The notes beneath the pieces were generated by a model. It saw only the letters and a program-made list of their open reading frames with translations, was not told where the DNA came from and made no database searches. DNA of 64,000 bases from Pseudohalioglobus lutimaris (GTDB taxonomy: Bacteria > Pseudomonadota > Gammaproteobacteria > Pseudomonadales > Halieaceae). A program made the translations under genes and the position numbers. Of this stretch, positions 1 through 8,331 are shown piece after piece; the first letter of the stretch is position 1, and every line of letters begins with the position of its first letter. The stretch is from positions 157,514 through 221,513 of the forward strand of contig NZ_PKUS01000010.1 in NCBI RefSeq assembly GCF_002866825.1, read 5' to 3'.

Positions 1-841
1 CAGCTGGCATGTCGCGCCATTGATTGTTCTTCGCCATGTCATTCAGCTGCTCGCCCACGTCCAGCAGATCATGCTGCTCCAGCACCGGCCAGTAGGCCCG
101 CGTTGAACCGTAGAAAGCGATGCGCTGACGATGGAACTCCACACTGGCGGCCACCTCCTCGTCTGTCGCACCACTGACCACGAAGCCGCCGCCGCTGACC
201 TGCAGGCTCTCCCGGCTTCGCCCCGCTCTGGACAGGCCTGTCTGCAGTTCAGGGAGCACTGTATTCTCAAAGTACTTACGGGTGCAAAAAGCATGCAGTC
301 GCACCCCGTCTGCCACCTCACCGGCAAGCCGCAGCATGGCGGGACCGACCGCAGCCATGGTTATGGGTGGCGGCGCAAATGCCATGGGTTCGGGGGTAAA
401 ATTGGGCGTCATCAGGGTAAACTGGTAATGCTCGCCCTGAAATGCGAGGGGCTCGCCTGTTTTCCAACTTTGCCAGATCGCCCGCAGCGAACCAATATAC
501 TCTTTCAAACGCGGCACCGGTGCAGACCAGGGCACAGAGAAACGCCGCTCGTTATGGCCCTTTACCTGCGTACCGATACCTAATTCGAAACGTCCACTGC
601 TCGCCAGCTGCAGGTCCCAGCCAATATTTGCCATCACCATGGGACTGCGTGGAAAGGCAATCGCCACTCCCGTTCCCAGTTGCAGACCCTGGCTGTGAAC
701 TGCGGCAACGCCCAAAGGCAGGAAGGGGTCGTGACGATTTTCCTGGGTCAACACACCGTCGTACCCTGCCGCCTCTATACGCGCTATTTCGGCGGGTATT
801 GCACCGAGGTCGTTCTGCACCAATGTAGTGTAAATTTGCAT
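1..841 (-). CDS. LLM-class F420-dependent oxidoreductase (3' end beyond window)
   Basis: The reverse strand opens with ATG at 841 and reads M-Q-I-Y-T-T-L-V-Q-N-D-L-G. It stays open to the window edge (280 codons), so the C-terminus is missing. The N-terminal strand, the segment around 'PMVMANIGWDLQLASSGRFELGIG' and the later 'ITMAAVGPAMLRLAGEVADG' are typical of luciferase-like monooxygenases. The best match I recall is the MSMEG_2256-type family annotated as F420-dependent. Luciferase-like flavoproteins fold as TIM barrels and use reduced F420 or FMN; whether this organism makes F420 cannot be seen here. The gene is transcribed in the same direction as the methyltransferase that starts at 1716, with about 50 bp between them. 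Confidence 0.8.
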   Translation of the reverse strand, partial: MQIYTTLVQNDLGAIPAEIARIEAAGYDGVLTQENRHDPFLPLGVAAVHSQGLQLGTGVAIAFPRSPMVMANIGWDLQLASSGRFELGIGTQVKGHNERRFSVPWSAPVPRLKEYIGSLRAIWQSWKTGEPLAFQGEHYQFTLMTPNFTPEPMAFAPPPITMAAVGPAMLRLAGEVADGVRLHAFCTRKYFENTVLPELQTGLSRAGRSRESLQVSGGGFVVSGATDEEVAASVEFHRQRIAFYGSTRAYWPVLEQHDLLDVGEQLNDMAKNNQWRDMPA

Positions 842-894
842 AGGTTAATTCCGCCAGACGCCTGACCAAATCAGGCGCCCGTAACATGATTGGA

Positions 895-1716
895 TTAGGG
901 CTTGCGGAACACCAGGGTCATGCGTTCACTTTCACCAATAGCCAGCATAGGTGCCTTTTGCGCGTCAGTTTCCAGCTCATGCAGGGTTGGCGGAAGGTTC
1001 CATACTCCTTTCGGGTAGCGCTTGACGTCCAGTGGGTTACGATTGAAGAACCCCTCTGCTTCCAACACAAAGCCAGCGCCGGTGGCCAGGGCAATGATGT
1101 AGTCCCGCCCCACGTAACCAATATTGCGCGACATCCAGTCCTGCTCAGGATCCGCCATATGCTGCACAATGCCCAACTTGCCGCCAGGCTTGAGGATGGC
1201 AAAGAAATGCTCAAATGCAGCGGGGGCAACGCCGGAGCGCACCATACCGTGAGCGCTACGGAAGGTCAGCACCCGGTCGACACTGTTGTCTTTCGCTGCC
1301 GCGATAGTCAGTGTGTCGGCCTCTTCATCGAACATCAACGAGCTCACCTGTACTTTACCGTAGACAGCTGCATCGGCATTGAGCTTGGCCTCAAAACGCT
1401 CTCTGGACGTCGGTCGATAGCTCGCCTGCTCGTCGCCACTGTCGTAATGGGCGGCGATCAGCTTGCCGTTCTCCTTCAGGTAAGGCGCAAGAATCTCGGT
1501 GTACCAGCCACCACCTGGCCAGACTTCCACCACGGTATGCTGGGGCTGTACATCGAACAATTTCAGGGTTTGCAGCGGGTGGCGATACTGATCCCGTGCC
1601 ACCCAGGCCTCCGTGCGGTGTTCTCCCTCTATCGCGGCCTGGAGCTCCGCATCGTTTGCATGCACAGCTTGCACCGAAAACAACGTTATCAGCGCTGCAT
1701 AGACTAGTGTCTTCAT
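895..1716 (-). CDS. Exported class I SAM-dependent methyltransferase-like protein
   Basis: This 273-residue protein starts at ATG 1716 after a good ribosome binding site (GAGAGGAAAA). Residues 1-20 (MKTLVYAALITLFSVQAVHA) form a cleavable signal peptide. After it comes a Rossmann-like segment with the SAM-binding glycine motif 'VVEVWPGGGWYTEIL' near residues 62-76, as in the predicted methyltransferase family COG4798. Members of that group are exported proteins of unknown substrate, and the signal peptide here fits. The C-terminal 'HMADPEQDW' and 'NRNPLDVKRYPKGVWNLPP' stretches are also typical of the family. It may be co-transcribed with the downstream luciferase-like gene. A true methyl donor role in the periplasm is doubtful, so the reaction is left open. 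Confidence 0.75.
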   Translation of the reverse strand: MKTLVYAALITLFSVQAVHANDAELQAAIEGEHRTEAWVARDQYRHPLQTLKLFDVQPQHTVVEVWPGGGWYTEILAPYLKENGKLIAAHYDSGDEQASYRPTSRERFEAKLNADAAVYGKVQVSSLMFDEEADTLTIAAAKDNSVDRVLTFRSAHGMVRSGVAPAAFEHFFAILKPGGKLGIVQHMADPEQDWMSRNIGYVGRDYIIALATGAGFVLEAEGFFNRNPLDVKRYPKGVWNLPPTLHELETDAQKAPMLAIGESERMTLVFRKP

Positions 1717-1887
1717 TTAGGTTTTCCTCTCTTGGGTTGCTATCTTGTCAGTGGGTGATTGGCAGGGTACAGCCGGTCTGCACTACCTGGCAAGGACTCA
1801 CCCCGACCTTGAAAAAATAAAGCCAGCTATCCCCCCATGCTTCATTCTGTTATACGATGTGTGCGCTCAACGGGACCAAAATAACAC

Positions 1888-2925
1888 ATGCTAAAAGCAC
1901 TGCAGGCACTACACCCCGGTAACTTCGCTCTGGTGATGGCTACTGGCATACTCAGTATTGGCTTGCAGTCGCATGCGCAGTATTGGCTTTCAGATGTATT
2001 CAGTATTATTGCCGTTGCCGCCTGGGTTATTCTGATCTTCCTCTGCACTGTTCGCGTCGTGTTGTTCCCGGGAAATGTCTGGGCTGACCTGACGACCTCG
2101 AGAACAGTTTTTTCCTACTTCACGCTTGTCGCGGCAACCAACATCGTGGGCATGTTGATGCTCACCTATGACCTTCCCCTGCTCGCAACGGCCTGCTGGT
2201 TCCTGGCCTTTTTGTGTTGGTCACTACTGCTGTATCTGGCGTTCAGCGTGCTCACGTTCATCAGTCACGAACACAATGTGAACATCGTACATGGCGGCTG
2301 GCTGATAACCATTGTGGGCACCCAGTCCCTGGTGCTGCTGGGCGTTAAAATCGCGCCCTTCCTGGGCCACTACGCTAACTACATGATGATGGAGGTACAC
2401 CTGCTTTGGGGTCTTGGCCTTGCACTGTACGGCATTTTCATCGTGCTTTTCTGTCACCGTATCTTCTTTCTGGAACTCAAGCCTGAAGACCTGTCTCCAT
2501 TGCTCTGGGTGGTAATGGGTGCTGCTGCAATCAGTGCCAATGCCGGCACCAACTTGTTCGAAAGTGAAAACCAGCTTTCCTTTCTGGCCAACCAGAAGCC
2601 ATTTATCGATGGCGTGACCCTGATGACATGGTCCTGGGCCACCTGGCTTATCCCTCTGCTGACACTCTTTGGCGTATGGAAACACCTGGTTCGCAAAATC
2701 CCTTTCCGTTACGAGCCCATTGTTTGGAGCATTGTTTTTCCACTGGGCATGTACGCGGTAGCCAGCGATCGCCTGGGCGTGTTAGCCGAATTCCCACCCA
2801 TGGTCTGGATCTCACAGGTAATGCTGTGCGCCGGACTGGTTGCCTGGGCGAGTGCATCATCAGGCCTGCTGCGGCGCCTGGGGCAGACGATTTTCTCCGG
2901 CGAACACGAACACATACCAAAATAG
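1888..2925 (+). CDS. TehA/SLAC1-family tellurite resistance or C4-dicarboxylate transporter
   Basis: This is a 345-residue integral membrane protein with about ten hydrophobic segments spread over its whole length, starting MLKALQALHPGNFALVMATGILSIG. The 'HPGNFALVMATGI' start is the signature of the voltage-dependent anion channel/TehA/Mae1 superfamily (PF03595), whose members move anions such as C4-dicarboxylates, sulfite or nitrate. The length matches the family. It is divergent from the exported methyltransferase, with 171 bp between the two starts that should hold both promoters. The substrate cannot be told from sequence. Confidence 0.8.
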   Translation: MLKALQALHPGNFALVMATGILSIGLQSHAQYWLSDVFSIIAVAAWVILIFLCTVRVVLFPGNVWADLTTSRTVFSYFTLVAATNIVGMLMLTYDLPLLATACWFLAFLCWSLLLYLAFSVLTFISHEHNVNIVHGGWLITIVGTQSLVLLGVKIAPFLGHYANYMMMEVHLLWGLGLALYGIFIVLFCHRIFFLELKPEDLSPLLWVVMGAAAISANAGTNLFESENQLSFLANQKPFIDGVTLMTWSWATWLIPLLTLFGVWKHLVRKIPFRYEPIVWSIVFPLGMYAVASDRLGVLAEFPPMVWISQVMLCAGLVAWASASSGLLRRLGQTIFSGEHEHIPK

Positions 2926-3115
2926 CGGCGAAGCATTTTCTCAATGAAAACGAATGAGACACCGACCTCCTACAGATGCATCACCGTCTTATCACCCTAC
3001 ATCATGCTCTCCTGGTAAGCGTCGATATGGTATTTTGCAGCCGGCACTTGATCGCCTCTCCTGGAGCAGATGGACATCCCCCCATGTTCGCCACTATTTT
3101 AAAGAGTCGACCCCT

Positions 3116-4630
3116 ATGCTGAATCAAAGATCTTCCCTGCTGCGCCTGTTCGGTGTTGCTCTGACTGTTACCGCCCTTTGTGCCTGCTCCGACAGCAGCG
3201 ACCGTCCTTCGGCACCACCGGTGCCCGAGTACCTGCCTATTGCCAACCCGGACGTATCCCTGCCTCCCGACGAGGGCTCTATCAATCTGTTAGCGCAGAA
3301 TTTTGATCTTGGCGATGTGGGATATCAGCAGTCCGAGTATTTTCTGGAAGGTAACGCGTCTGCCTTTACTAACCTCAGTGAACTAATGCGGGACGGACTA
3401 TGGGAGGCAGAGCCTGGTGAGCAGGCGGCCTACAAAACACGCATCGTGGTCTACCGCCCGATTGAACCGGCTGACTTCAGTGGCACTGTGATAATGGAAT
3501 GGCTGAACGTCACCGCAGGGTTTGAAACGCCACCCAGTTGGGGCACAGGTCAACTCGAAATGCGTCGCGGCGGCGCTGTCTGGATCGGTGTATCAGCGCA
3601 ACTGATTGGCATTGAAGGCAATGAGAATGGCCTGCTGCCCTTGCACCTGAAGGCCGTTAACCCAGCCCGCTATGGTTCGCTCTCGCATCCGGGTGACAGT
3701 TTCTCATACGATATCTTTTCGCAAGTCGCGCAGGCGGTGCGGGAACCCGTGGGCATCGACCCGCTTGGCGGCCTGGTTACTGAGCGCATCATCGCCTATG
3801 GCGAGTCGCAATCGGCCGGCCGACTCACAACCTACGTGAATGCTGTACACCCGCTCTACAACACCTTCGACGGCTATATGATCCACAGCCGCGGCGGTGG
3901 CAGCTCCTCCCTGGCCCAGGAGCCACAGGTCAGCATCCCTACGCCCGAGGCCCCGCAGGTGAGAACAGACCTGAACGTGCCGGTGATGACGTTTGCAACA
4001 GAGACCGACGTGGTGTTCCTCGGCTACGCGGCAGCACGACAGCCAGACACAGACATGATCAGGACCTGGGAGGTGGCCGGAACCGCGCATGGGGACATCT
4101 ACACCTTCGTGACCGGCCGCGATGACACCGTAGGCGACCCGGTATTCGCCTCCGTTATCGAGGAAAACTCGGTGCTGGGCTTTATCTCCTGCGAGAAGCC
4201 GATCAACAACGGGCCGCATCACTATGTGTTCAATACCGCAGTCAGGGCGCTGGACGAGTGGGTAAGCACGGGCACCCTTCCCCCGACTTCTCCTCGCCTG
4301 GAAATCAACGACGATGGCTCGGACTATATTTATGACGAACTCGGGAATGCCAGGGGCGGCATCCGCACACCCTATGTCGATACACCTTCTGCCATTCTGC
4401 GCGGTGAACCCAATTCCGGCGCCAGCTTCTGCCGCCTGTTCGGCACCACTTCACTGTTCAGCGCCGAGCAGATGGCAACGCTCTATGTTGATGAAAGTGG
4501 CTTTGTGGATGCAGTGACCGAGTCCACCAACGCGGCCCTGGAAGCCGGCTTCCTGTTGCCCGAAGATGCGGATGCAATCACCACCTGGGCACCGCAACAA
4601 TGGCGACGCCAGACTGATGAAGCGCCGTGA
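3116..4630 (+). CDS. Alpha/beta-hydrolase domain lipoprotein
   Basis: The frame is open from 2954, but I choose ATG 3116 because the protein then begins MLNQRSSLLRLFGVALTVTALCACS, a lipoprotein signal peptide with the lipobox L-C-A-C. The residues encoded before it are arginine- and proline-rich and do not look coding. The mature protein (about 480 residues) has the nucleophile elbow G-E-S-Q-S in 'IIAYGESQSAGRL' and later 'PVMTFATETDVVFLG' and 'WEVAGTAHGD', which would supply the acid and histidine of an alpha/beta hydrolase. This layout matches the alpha/beta hydrolase domain family PF20091. It probably acts as an esterase or related hydrolase in the periplasm; the substrate is unknown. It converges with the amidohydrolase gene, leaving 129 bp in which I saw no clear terminator. 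Confidence 0.7.
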   Translation: MLNQRSSLLRLFGVALTVTALCACSDSSDRPSAPPVPEYLPIANPDVSLPPDEGSINLLAQNFDLGDVGYQQSEYFLEGNASAFTNLSELMRDGLWEAEPGEQAAYKTRIVVYRPIEPADFSGTVIMEWLNVTAGFETPPSWGTGQLEMRRGGAVWIGVSAQLIGIEGNENGLLPLHLKAVNPARYGSLSHPGDSFSYDIFSQVAQAVREPVGIDPLGGLVTERIIAYGESQSAGRLTTYVNAVHPLYNTFDGYMIHSRGGGSSSLAQEPQVSIPTPEAPQVRTDLNVPVMTFATETDVVFLGYAAARQPDTDMIRTWEVAGTAHGDIYTFVTGRDDTVGDPVFASVIEENSVLGFISCEKPINNGPHHYVFNTAVRALDEWVSTGTLPPTSPRLEINDDGSDYIYDELGNARGGIRTPYVDTPSAILRGEPNSGASFCRLFGTTSLFSAEQMATLYVDESGFVDAVTESTNAALEAGFLLPEDADAITTWAPQQWRRQTDEAP

Positions 4631-4759
4631 GGCGTGGCACACAGAGAAGTGGCCACACAGGATTGAGCTGTTGGTCAGCGCGCAGGATGCGCCATGCCGT
4701 GACCTGTTCGCGACGTCGACAGGCTTATATCGAAAGAGCTTGTTAGCTCCCCGTTAGGG

Positions 4760-6082
4760 CTACTTCTGCATCAACTCCAACAGGGCAGACACCGTTGCCT
4801 CAACGCCAAGCGTCACTGCGGGCTCCGGGGTGATCTTGAACAAGGGTGAATGATGCGAGGGCACCGGCTCACCACCCGCGGCCTCGCGGTCGAATTCGGC
4901 TTGCGGCGTGCCGCCCACAGCGAAGTAAGTGCTGGGAATATACGGATCGGTGGTAAAGAAGGGGAAATCCTCGGCACCCATGCCCTTGCGCTTATTGCCA
5001 TAAAAGATATCCCCACCGAAACGGGCCGCCCACACGCTGCGCAATCGTCCAGTCAACGCCGGGTCATTGATTGTCGGCGGCACGGACTCCTCGGATACAA
5101 TCACCTCAGGTAGCTTGTCCTCCGGCAGACCGGCAACCCTCCCCATGTTCTCGGCCACGCGCTTGATTCCCGCCAGTAAGAGTTCGCGTGACTCAAAATC
5201 GTCGTTGCGCACCGTTAGCTGAAGATGTGCGCGGTCGGAGATAATGTTGTGTTTGCTGCCAGAGTGAAATGAACCCACGGTGATAACACCCGCGTCCCTG
5301 GGCGCCAACTCCCGGCTGACCACCGTCTGCAGGGCCAGCACAATCTGCGAACCGAGTACGATAGGGTCAATGCCACGGTGCGGGCTGGCGCCGTGAGCAC
5401 CAACGCCGTGGACGATGATATCCACGGTATCTGCACCCGAATACGGGGAATCCATAACAGCAGACAATTTGCCCGTTGGAATTTCGGAGGAAACGTGGAA
5501 CGCAAGCGCATAGTCGGGCTTGCCGAAACGTTGCCAGAGATTGTCATCCATCATCTGTCTGGCGCCAATTACGCGTTCCTCAGCCGGCTGCCCGATCAGC
5601 ATCAACGTACCTGACCAGTGGTCCTTCCGGGCCGCCATCGCGCGGGCCGTGCCCACCAGGCTGGTGATATGTACGTCGTGGCCACAAGCATGCATCACCG
5701 GGACTTCTTCCCCGCTGGTATCGACCTGTCGGGCGGTGGACGCATTGGGCAACCCGGACTTCTCCTCCACAGGTAAGCCGTCCATATCCGCTCGCATCAT
5801 CACCAGCGGACCATCGCCATTTTCCATCATGGCCACCACGCCAGTTCCGCCAACACCCTCGGTTACCTTGAAGCCAGCCGCGCGAAGCTCTCCGGCAAGT
5901 CGCGCCGCCGTTTGAGTTTCCAGCGTAGACAGTTCCGGGTTGCGGTGAAAATAGTCGAACAAGCCACCCAGGTGTGCCTTGTAGTCCTGATCTATATCGC
6001 GACCGAGTTCATCGCTGCTGGCATTACCTGCGAGAACTGTTGTGCAAACTAAAACGAATAGAAGCTGGGAAAGCACTGGCAT
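4760..6082 (-). CDS. Exported M20-family amidohydrolase
   Basis: This 440-residue protein has a signal peptide (MPVLSQLLFVLVCTTVLAGNASS) followed by a full M20D metallopeptidase/amidohydrolase. Metal-site motifs visible in order are 'RADMDGLPV', 'MHACGHDVHITSLVG', 'GQPAEERVIGA' (catalytic and metal-binding glutamates), 'FHVSSEIPTG', the dimerisation-domain 'HGVGAHGASPHRGIDPI', and the C-terminal 'GAEDFPFF'. The family includes hippurate, N-acyl-amino-acid and indole-acetyl-amino-acid hydrolases, which cut amide bonds with a dinuclear metal centre. Export means it probably acts on peptides or conjugates in the periplasm. The exact substrate is unknown. Confidence 0.85.
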   Translation of the reverse strand: MPVLSQLLFVLVCTTVLAGNASSDELGRDIDQDYKAHLGGLFDYFHRNPELSTLETQTAARLAGELRAAGFKVTEGVGGTGVVAMMENGDGPLVMMRADMDGLPVEEKSGLPNASTARQVDTSGEEVPVMHACGHDVHITSLVGTARAMAARKDHWSGTLMLIGQPAEERVIGARQMMDDNLWQRFGKPDYALAFHVSSEIPTGKLSAVMDSPYSGADTVDIIVHGVGAHGASPHRGIDPIVLGSQIVLALQTVVSRELAPRDAGVITVGSFHSGSKHNIISDRAHLQLTVRNDDFESRELLLAGIKRVAENMGRVAGLPEDKLPEVIVSEESVPPTINDPALTGRLRSVWAARFGGDIFYGNKRKGMGAEDFPFFTTDPYIPSTYFAVGGTPQAEFDREAAGGEPVPSHHSPLFKITPEPAVTLGVEATVSALLELMQK

Positions 6083-6542
6083 TTACCTGATCCTTTAACA
6101 ATTGCATTTCCGCAGGCTAACAGAGCCGCATAAAAGCACAATAGCAAACAAGAGACGTTTGGCCCCCGCTCAATGGACATCCCCTGACAAGGGGCGCACC
6201 AGGCTCTTTATCCTTTGAGTTATGGACGGCATGACCTGCACTGATTATTCGAACTACTAACTACTTGATGGGAGTAGCTCGTAAACCGTGTTTACCGCCC
6301 TGGTAATAGTGTGCCCCACGCCCTCCGGCCTCCCCTCCCGGGTTGGCCCCTACCATTCATTAGTGTTTAACGTCTAATTCCTGAATAGCTTATAAGGGGT
6401 GACTATGACCCCATTAGTTCATGCCTGTTCTGAAGGTAAACCAATTACGCTGGGGAGACGCCCTCGTTGTGAGGCCCTAAGCGGCGTCGCTGTTCGTAGC
6501 GTCAGCCGGGAATTGCAGCATTTCATATATCAGGAAATATTA
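6083..6542. other. Non-coding gap before the accessory island
   Basis: About 460 bp with no convincing gene. An open frame on the plus strand covers 6399-6542 ahead of the small gene at 6543, but its composition (MTMTPLVHACSEGKPITLGRR) does not resemble a protein family and the ATG at 6543 is the more natural start. This gap is where base composition changes from the GC-rich core to the AT-richer island. I found no integrase gene, recognisable attI, or direct repeat marking an edge. Confidence 0.4.
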
Positions 6543-6797
6543 ATGAAGATTGATGTATACCAATCTGCAAAGAAAAGTGACTGCTTTCTGTCTGTTCCGA
6601 CAGGTACCGATCCAAGCGCGATTAAAGTCAGCGCCAAGGAAGGGAAAGTCTACGGAGAAGTGAGATCCTTTCAATAGTCGCTAAGCATTGATACGACCGA
6701 TAACAGAGCCGCTATCGATTCGAGCGTTGTTATTGATCAGATCAATGAAAAGGGTTATGCAATACAGGGCGCCATCGTACAATTTGAAGGCGTTTGA
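6543..6797 (+). pseudogene. Small hypothetical gene interrupted by an in-frame TAG
   Basis: From ATG 6543 the frame reads MKIDVYQSAKKSDCFLSVPTG and continues to TAG at 6675-6677. In the same frame it then reads on through SLSIDTTDNRAAIDSSVVID and 'QINEKGYAIQGAIVQFEGV' to TGA at 6795. The two halves together (about 84 residues) look like one compact domain: a short K-I-D-V-Y strand, 'FLSVPTGTD', then an acidic 'SIDTTD' stretch and a final 'INEKGYAI' helix-strand. This recalls the small DUF6139-type proteins, a weak recollection rather than a confirmed match. The likeliest reading is a nonsense mutation, hence pseudogene. Amber read-through or a 44-residue functional product cannot be excluded. 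Confidence 0.5.
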
Positions 6798-6961
6798 AAT
6801 AGACGCTATTAATAACTTTATATAAAGTAACAAACAACCCGCACCCACTGCGTAAAACGAATATGCATTTATTGGAATTTGCTGCGTCGCTGTGCAAAAT
6901 CACGACTTCCGTCAGCCTGCCCTGCTGTAGTAATTACCAGCGCGCTGCTTATAACCACAAA

Positions 6962-6979
6962 ACGTTTCCGCGGAAACGT
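6962..6979. promoter_or_regulatory. 18-bp perfect palindrome, possible operator
   Basis: The sequence ACGTTTCCGCGGAAACGT is identical on both strands over 18 bp. The ACGTTTCC half-site resembles operators of LacI-family repressors. No repressor gene and no well-supported gene start lies right beside it; the nearest plus-strand gene begins at 7220. Function is inference from symmetry only. Confidence 0.35.
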
Positions 6980-7178
6980 ACCGCAGCATGCTTGGCAAAT
7001 GCCTTGTCGGTATTTCCTCGCCGAGCCCGGCAACGCGCTCCATTAGCAAGTACAAGCAATCGGGGCCGCCGTACCGGCGACCCATGTTGTGGGCGTCATA
7101 CGCGCCCCACAAAATGACAGGAGGTTGATTTGCAAGAGTTTCCCCATGTTTCACACAATAAATACTGGGCTAGAGTGT

Positions 7179-7198
7179 TATATAGACCGGTCTATATA
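7179..7198. promoter_or_regulatory. 20-bp perfect palindrome, TetR-type operator candidate
   Basis: TATATAGACCGGTCTATATA is a perfect 20-bp palindrome. The TAGACC...GGTCTA core is the kind of half-site bound by some TetR-family repressors (the NemR group, for example). It lies 21 bp before the GTG start of the first cassette gene (7220) and immediately left of the GTTAAAGG box (7206-7213) where the cassette begins. A repressor here could silence read-through into the array. No matching regulator is encoded nearby. Confidence 0.45.
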
Positions 7199-7205
7199 CT
7201 TAACT

Positions 7206-7213
7206 GTTAAAGG
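7206..7213 (+). other. Left boundary box of the cassette array
   Basis: GTTAAAGG follows TTAAC and resembles the right-hand simple site (GTTRRRY) of an integron recombination site. The trailing site of the first cassette has the left box CCTTAAC (7540-7546). The reverse complement of that box is GTTAAGG, which differs from this box by one inserted A. I therefore place the start of the first cassette here. No full attC-like palindrome lies to its left, so this could be a degenerate attI, a truncated attC, or chance. Confidence 0.35.
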
Positions 7214-7219
7214 TTACTC

Positions 7220-7552
7220 GTGCTGTTCGCATACTCAAACATCTACATCCCGATTATGGCCTATATACTCATAGCGCTTTCCTCAAAGGCTTTGTACTCT
7301 AGCGGTTCACGACTCGCGGGTTTGATTGTGGGAGCTTCGTCTGGTGCGCTTGCCTTTGCATCCCTCATGGCAGAAATTTGGGGGGAGTGGCCTAAGCAAA
7401 TCGTCTATGGCCCTCAAGGAGAGTTTCTTTGGTTCGGGGGGCAGCCGAACGCGTGGCATGAAGTCCTTGGGTATTTGTGGGCACCATGTTTACTACTAAT
7501 GGCAATCGGTCTCTGTGTTCATGCTCGCAGAATCGCAACCCTTAACAAGTAA
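7220..7552 (+). CDS. Cassette gene 1: small hypothetical membrane protein
   Basis: This 110-residue protein begins at GTG 7220 with AAAGG just upstream. It has three or four hydrophobic segments (residues about 6-20, 25-45 and 85-103) separated by a tryptophan- and glycine-rich loop containing 'WGEWPKQIVYGPQGEFLWFGG'-type sequence. I recognise no family. The stop codon TAA (7550-7552) falls inside the attC-like site that begins at 7540, the usual arrangement for integron cassettes. It is transcribed in the same direction as all other cassette genes. Confidence 0.6.
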   Translation: MLFAYSNIYIPIMAYILIALSSKALYSSGSRLAGLIVGASSGALAFASLMAEIWGEWPKQIVYGPQGEFLWFGGQPNAWHEVLGYLWAPCLLLMAIGLCVHARRIATLNK

Positions 7553-7597
7553 GGGCTTGGGACGCCGTAACCGGCGCCCCAGCCTTAGGCGTTAGGT
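7540..7597 (+). other. attC-like recombination site 1
   Basis: This 58-bp imperfect palindrome runs from CCTTAAC (left box) to GTTAGGT at 7591-7597, a perfect GTTRRRY right box. Inside, an AAGG-GCTTGGG-CGCCG arm pairs with CGGCGCCCCAGCCTT with small bulges, as in folded attC hairpins. It separates cassette genes 1 and 2. Confidence 0.7.
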
Positions 7598-7946
7598 GGT
7601 ACTCGCAGTGGTCAAGCGGCAGCTGAAAGCGTGCATTCTGATTAGTCTAATTATGGCCCTGATTCTACCCATTGTTAGTGTAGAAATTTATGTCCTAGTG
7701 AACGATATCGAAGATAGACCCGATCATGTAGCGTATGAGCGTGCCATAGAAAGAGGAGAGGATCCTCTCGATGCTGCCACCGGTTCACTAAGGAAGATCT
7801 CGGGCTTCGAACGAATAACGCATCGTTTCCAAGATTGGTATAGTTTTCAGGAGTATCTTTGGCAGGTGGGTTACTACTTTGCAATACTTTTGATTGCTAC
7901 TCTTCTGGTAAGTGGAGTGAAGCTCTATGGAAATCGCACCACCTAA
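7596..7946 (+). CDS. Cassette gene 2: small hypothetical bitopic membrane protein
   Basis: The frame opens with GTG at 7596, inside the preceding attC box. GTG 7608 is an equally plausible start and gives 112 residues. The protein has an N-terminal membrane segment (about residues 12-34), a charged soluble middle containing 'ERAIERGEDPLDAATG', and a second membrane segment (about 88-110). The topology is a periplasmic or cytoplasmic domain held between two helices. No family is recognised. The stop codon overlaps the left box ACCTAAC of the next recombination site. Confidence 0.6.
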   Translation: MVLAVVKRQLKACILISLIMALILPIVSVEIYVLVNDIEDRPDHVAYERAIERGEDPLDAATGSLRKISGFERITHRFQDWYSFQEYLWQVGYYFAILLIATLLVSGVKLYGNRTT

Positions 7947-8018
7947 CAAGGCCAGGCAGTGCGCTCCCTGCGGTCGCCGGACGCGCGTACCGCGCGCCCG
8001 CTGCTGCAAGCGTTATAC
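7941..8018 (+). other. attC-like recombination site 2
   Basis: A 78-bp site from ACCTAAC (a perfect RYYYAAC left box) to GTTATAC (8012-8018). ACCTAAC is the exact reverse complement of the GTTAGGT box that starts this cassette at 7591. The interior is a GC-rich imperfect palindrome (GCAGTGCGC... and ...CCCGCTGCTGC with a CGCGCGTACCGCGCG tip). Confidence 0.75.
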
Positions 8019-8033
8019 GTTTAGAGAGATCCG

Positions 8034-8315
8034 GTGAGTAAAGTAACCCTTAAAGGATATGTTATCGCTTCCGACGAGGATTTGCCTGGAATAAGAGCGG
8101 AGCTTCCACGTCATATTGAGCTCACACGTCAGGAAGACGGGTGCTTGGTATTCGAAGTTGTGCAAGACCCGAATGATAAACACAGATTCAACGTTTACGA
8201 AGAGTTTATTGATAAAGCGGCATTTGAAGCGCATCAAAATAGAGCTAAAGCATCGAGTTGGTGGGCTGTCAGTCGAAACCTAGAAAAGCACTATCGAATA
8301 ATGGATGGTTTTTAG
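8034..8315 (+). CDS. Cassette gene 3: antibiotic biosynthesis monooxygenase-fold protein
   Basis: This 93-residue protein starts at GTG 8034 with AGAGAGAT upstream. 'LTRQEDGCLVFEVVQDPND' followed by 'RFNVYEEFIDKAAFEAHQ' is the hallmark of the ABM family (PF03992), a dimeric alpha+beta barrel. Relatives oxidise quinols or heme or are autoinducer-2 processing proteins; the fold alone does not fix the reaction. It forms one complete cassette between right boxes at 8012 and 8400. Confidence 0.8.
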   Translation: MSKVTLKGYVIASDEDLPGIRAELPRHIELTRQEDGCLVFEVVQDPNDKHRFNVYEEFIDKAAFEAHQNRAKASSWWAVSRNLEKHYRIMDGF

Positions 8316-8331
8316 TGAGGGTCAATAAAAC

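Noticed and set aside
886..1707. Long open frame on the plus strand opposite the methyltransferase
   Set aside because: The reverse frame has a signal peptide, a SAM motif and a ribosome binding site; the forward one has no family features.
2954..3115. N-terminal extension of the alpha/beta-hydrolase lipoprotein
   Set aside because: Arginine/proline-rich codons with no ribosome binding site; it would bury the lipoprotein signal peptide.
7087..7112. TTGTGGGCG...CGCCCCACAA hairpin as a terminator
   Set aside because: The stem has a bulge and no T-run on either strand; no gene ends just before it.
6912..7154. 80-codon reverse frame left of the cassette array
   Set aside because: Composition is vaguely protein-like ('PVILWGAYDAHNMGRRYGG'), but there is no ribosome binding site or known family, and it spans a palindrome and a hairpin.
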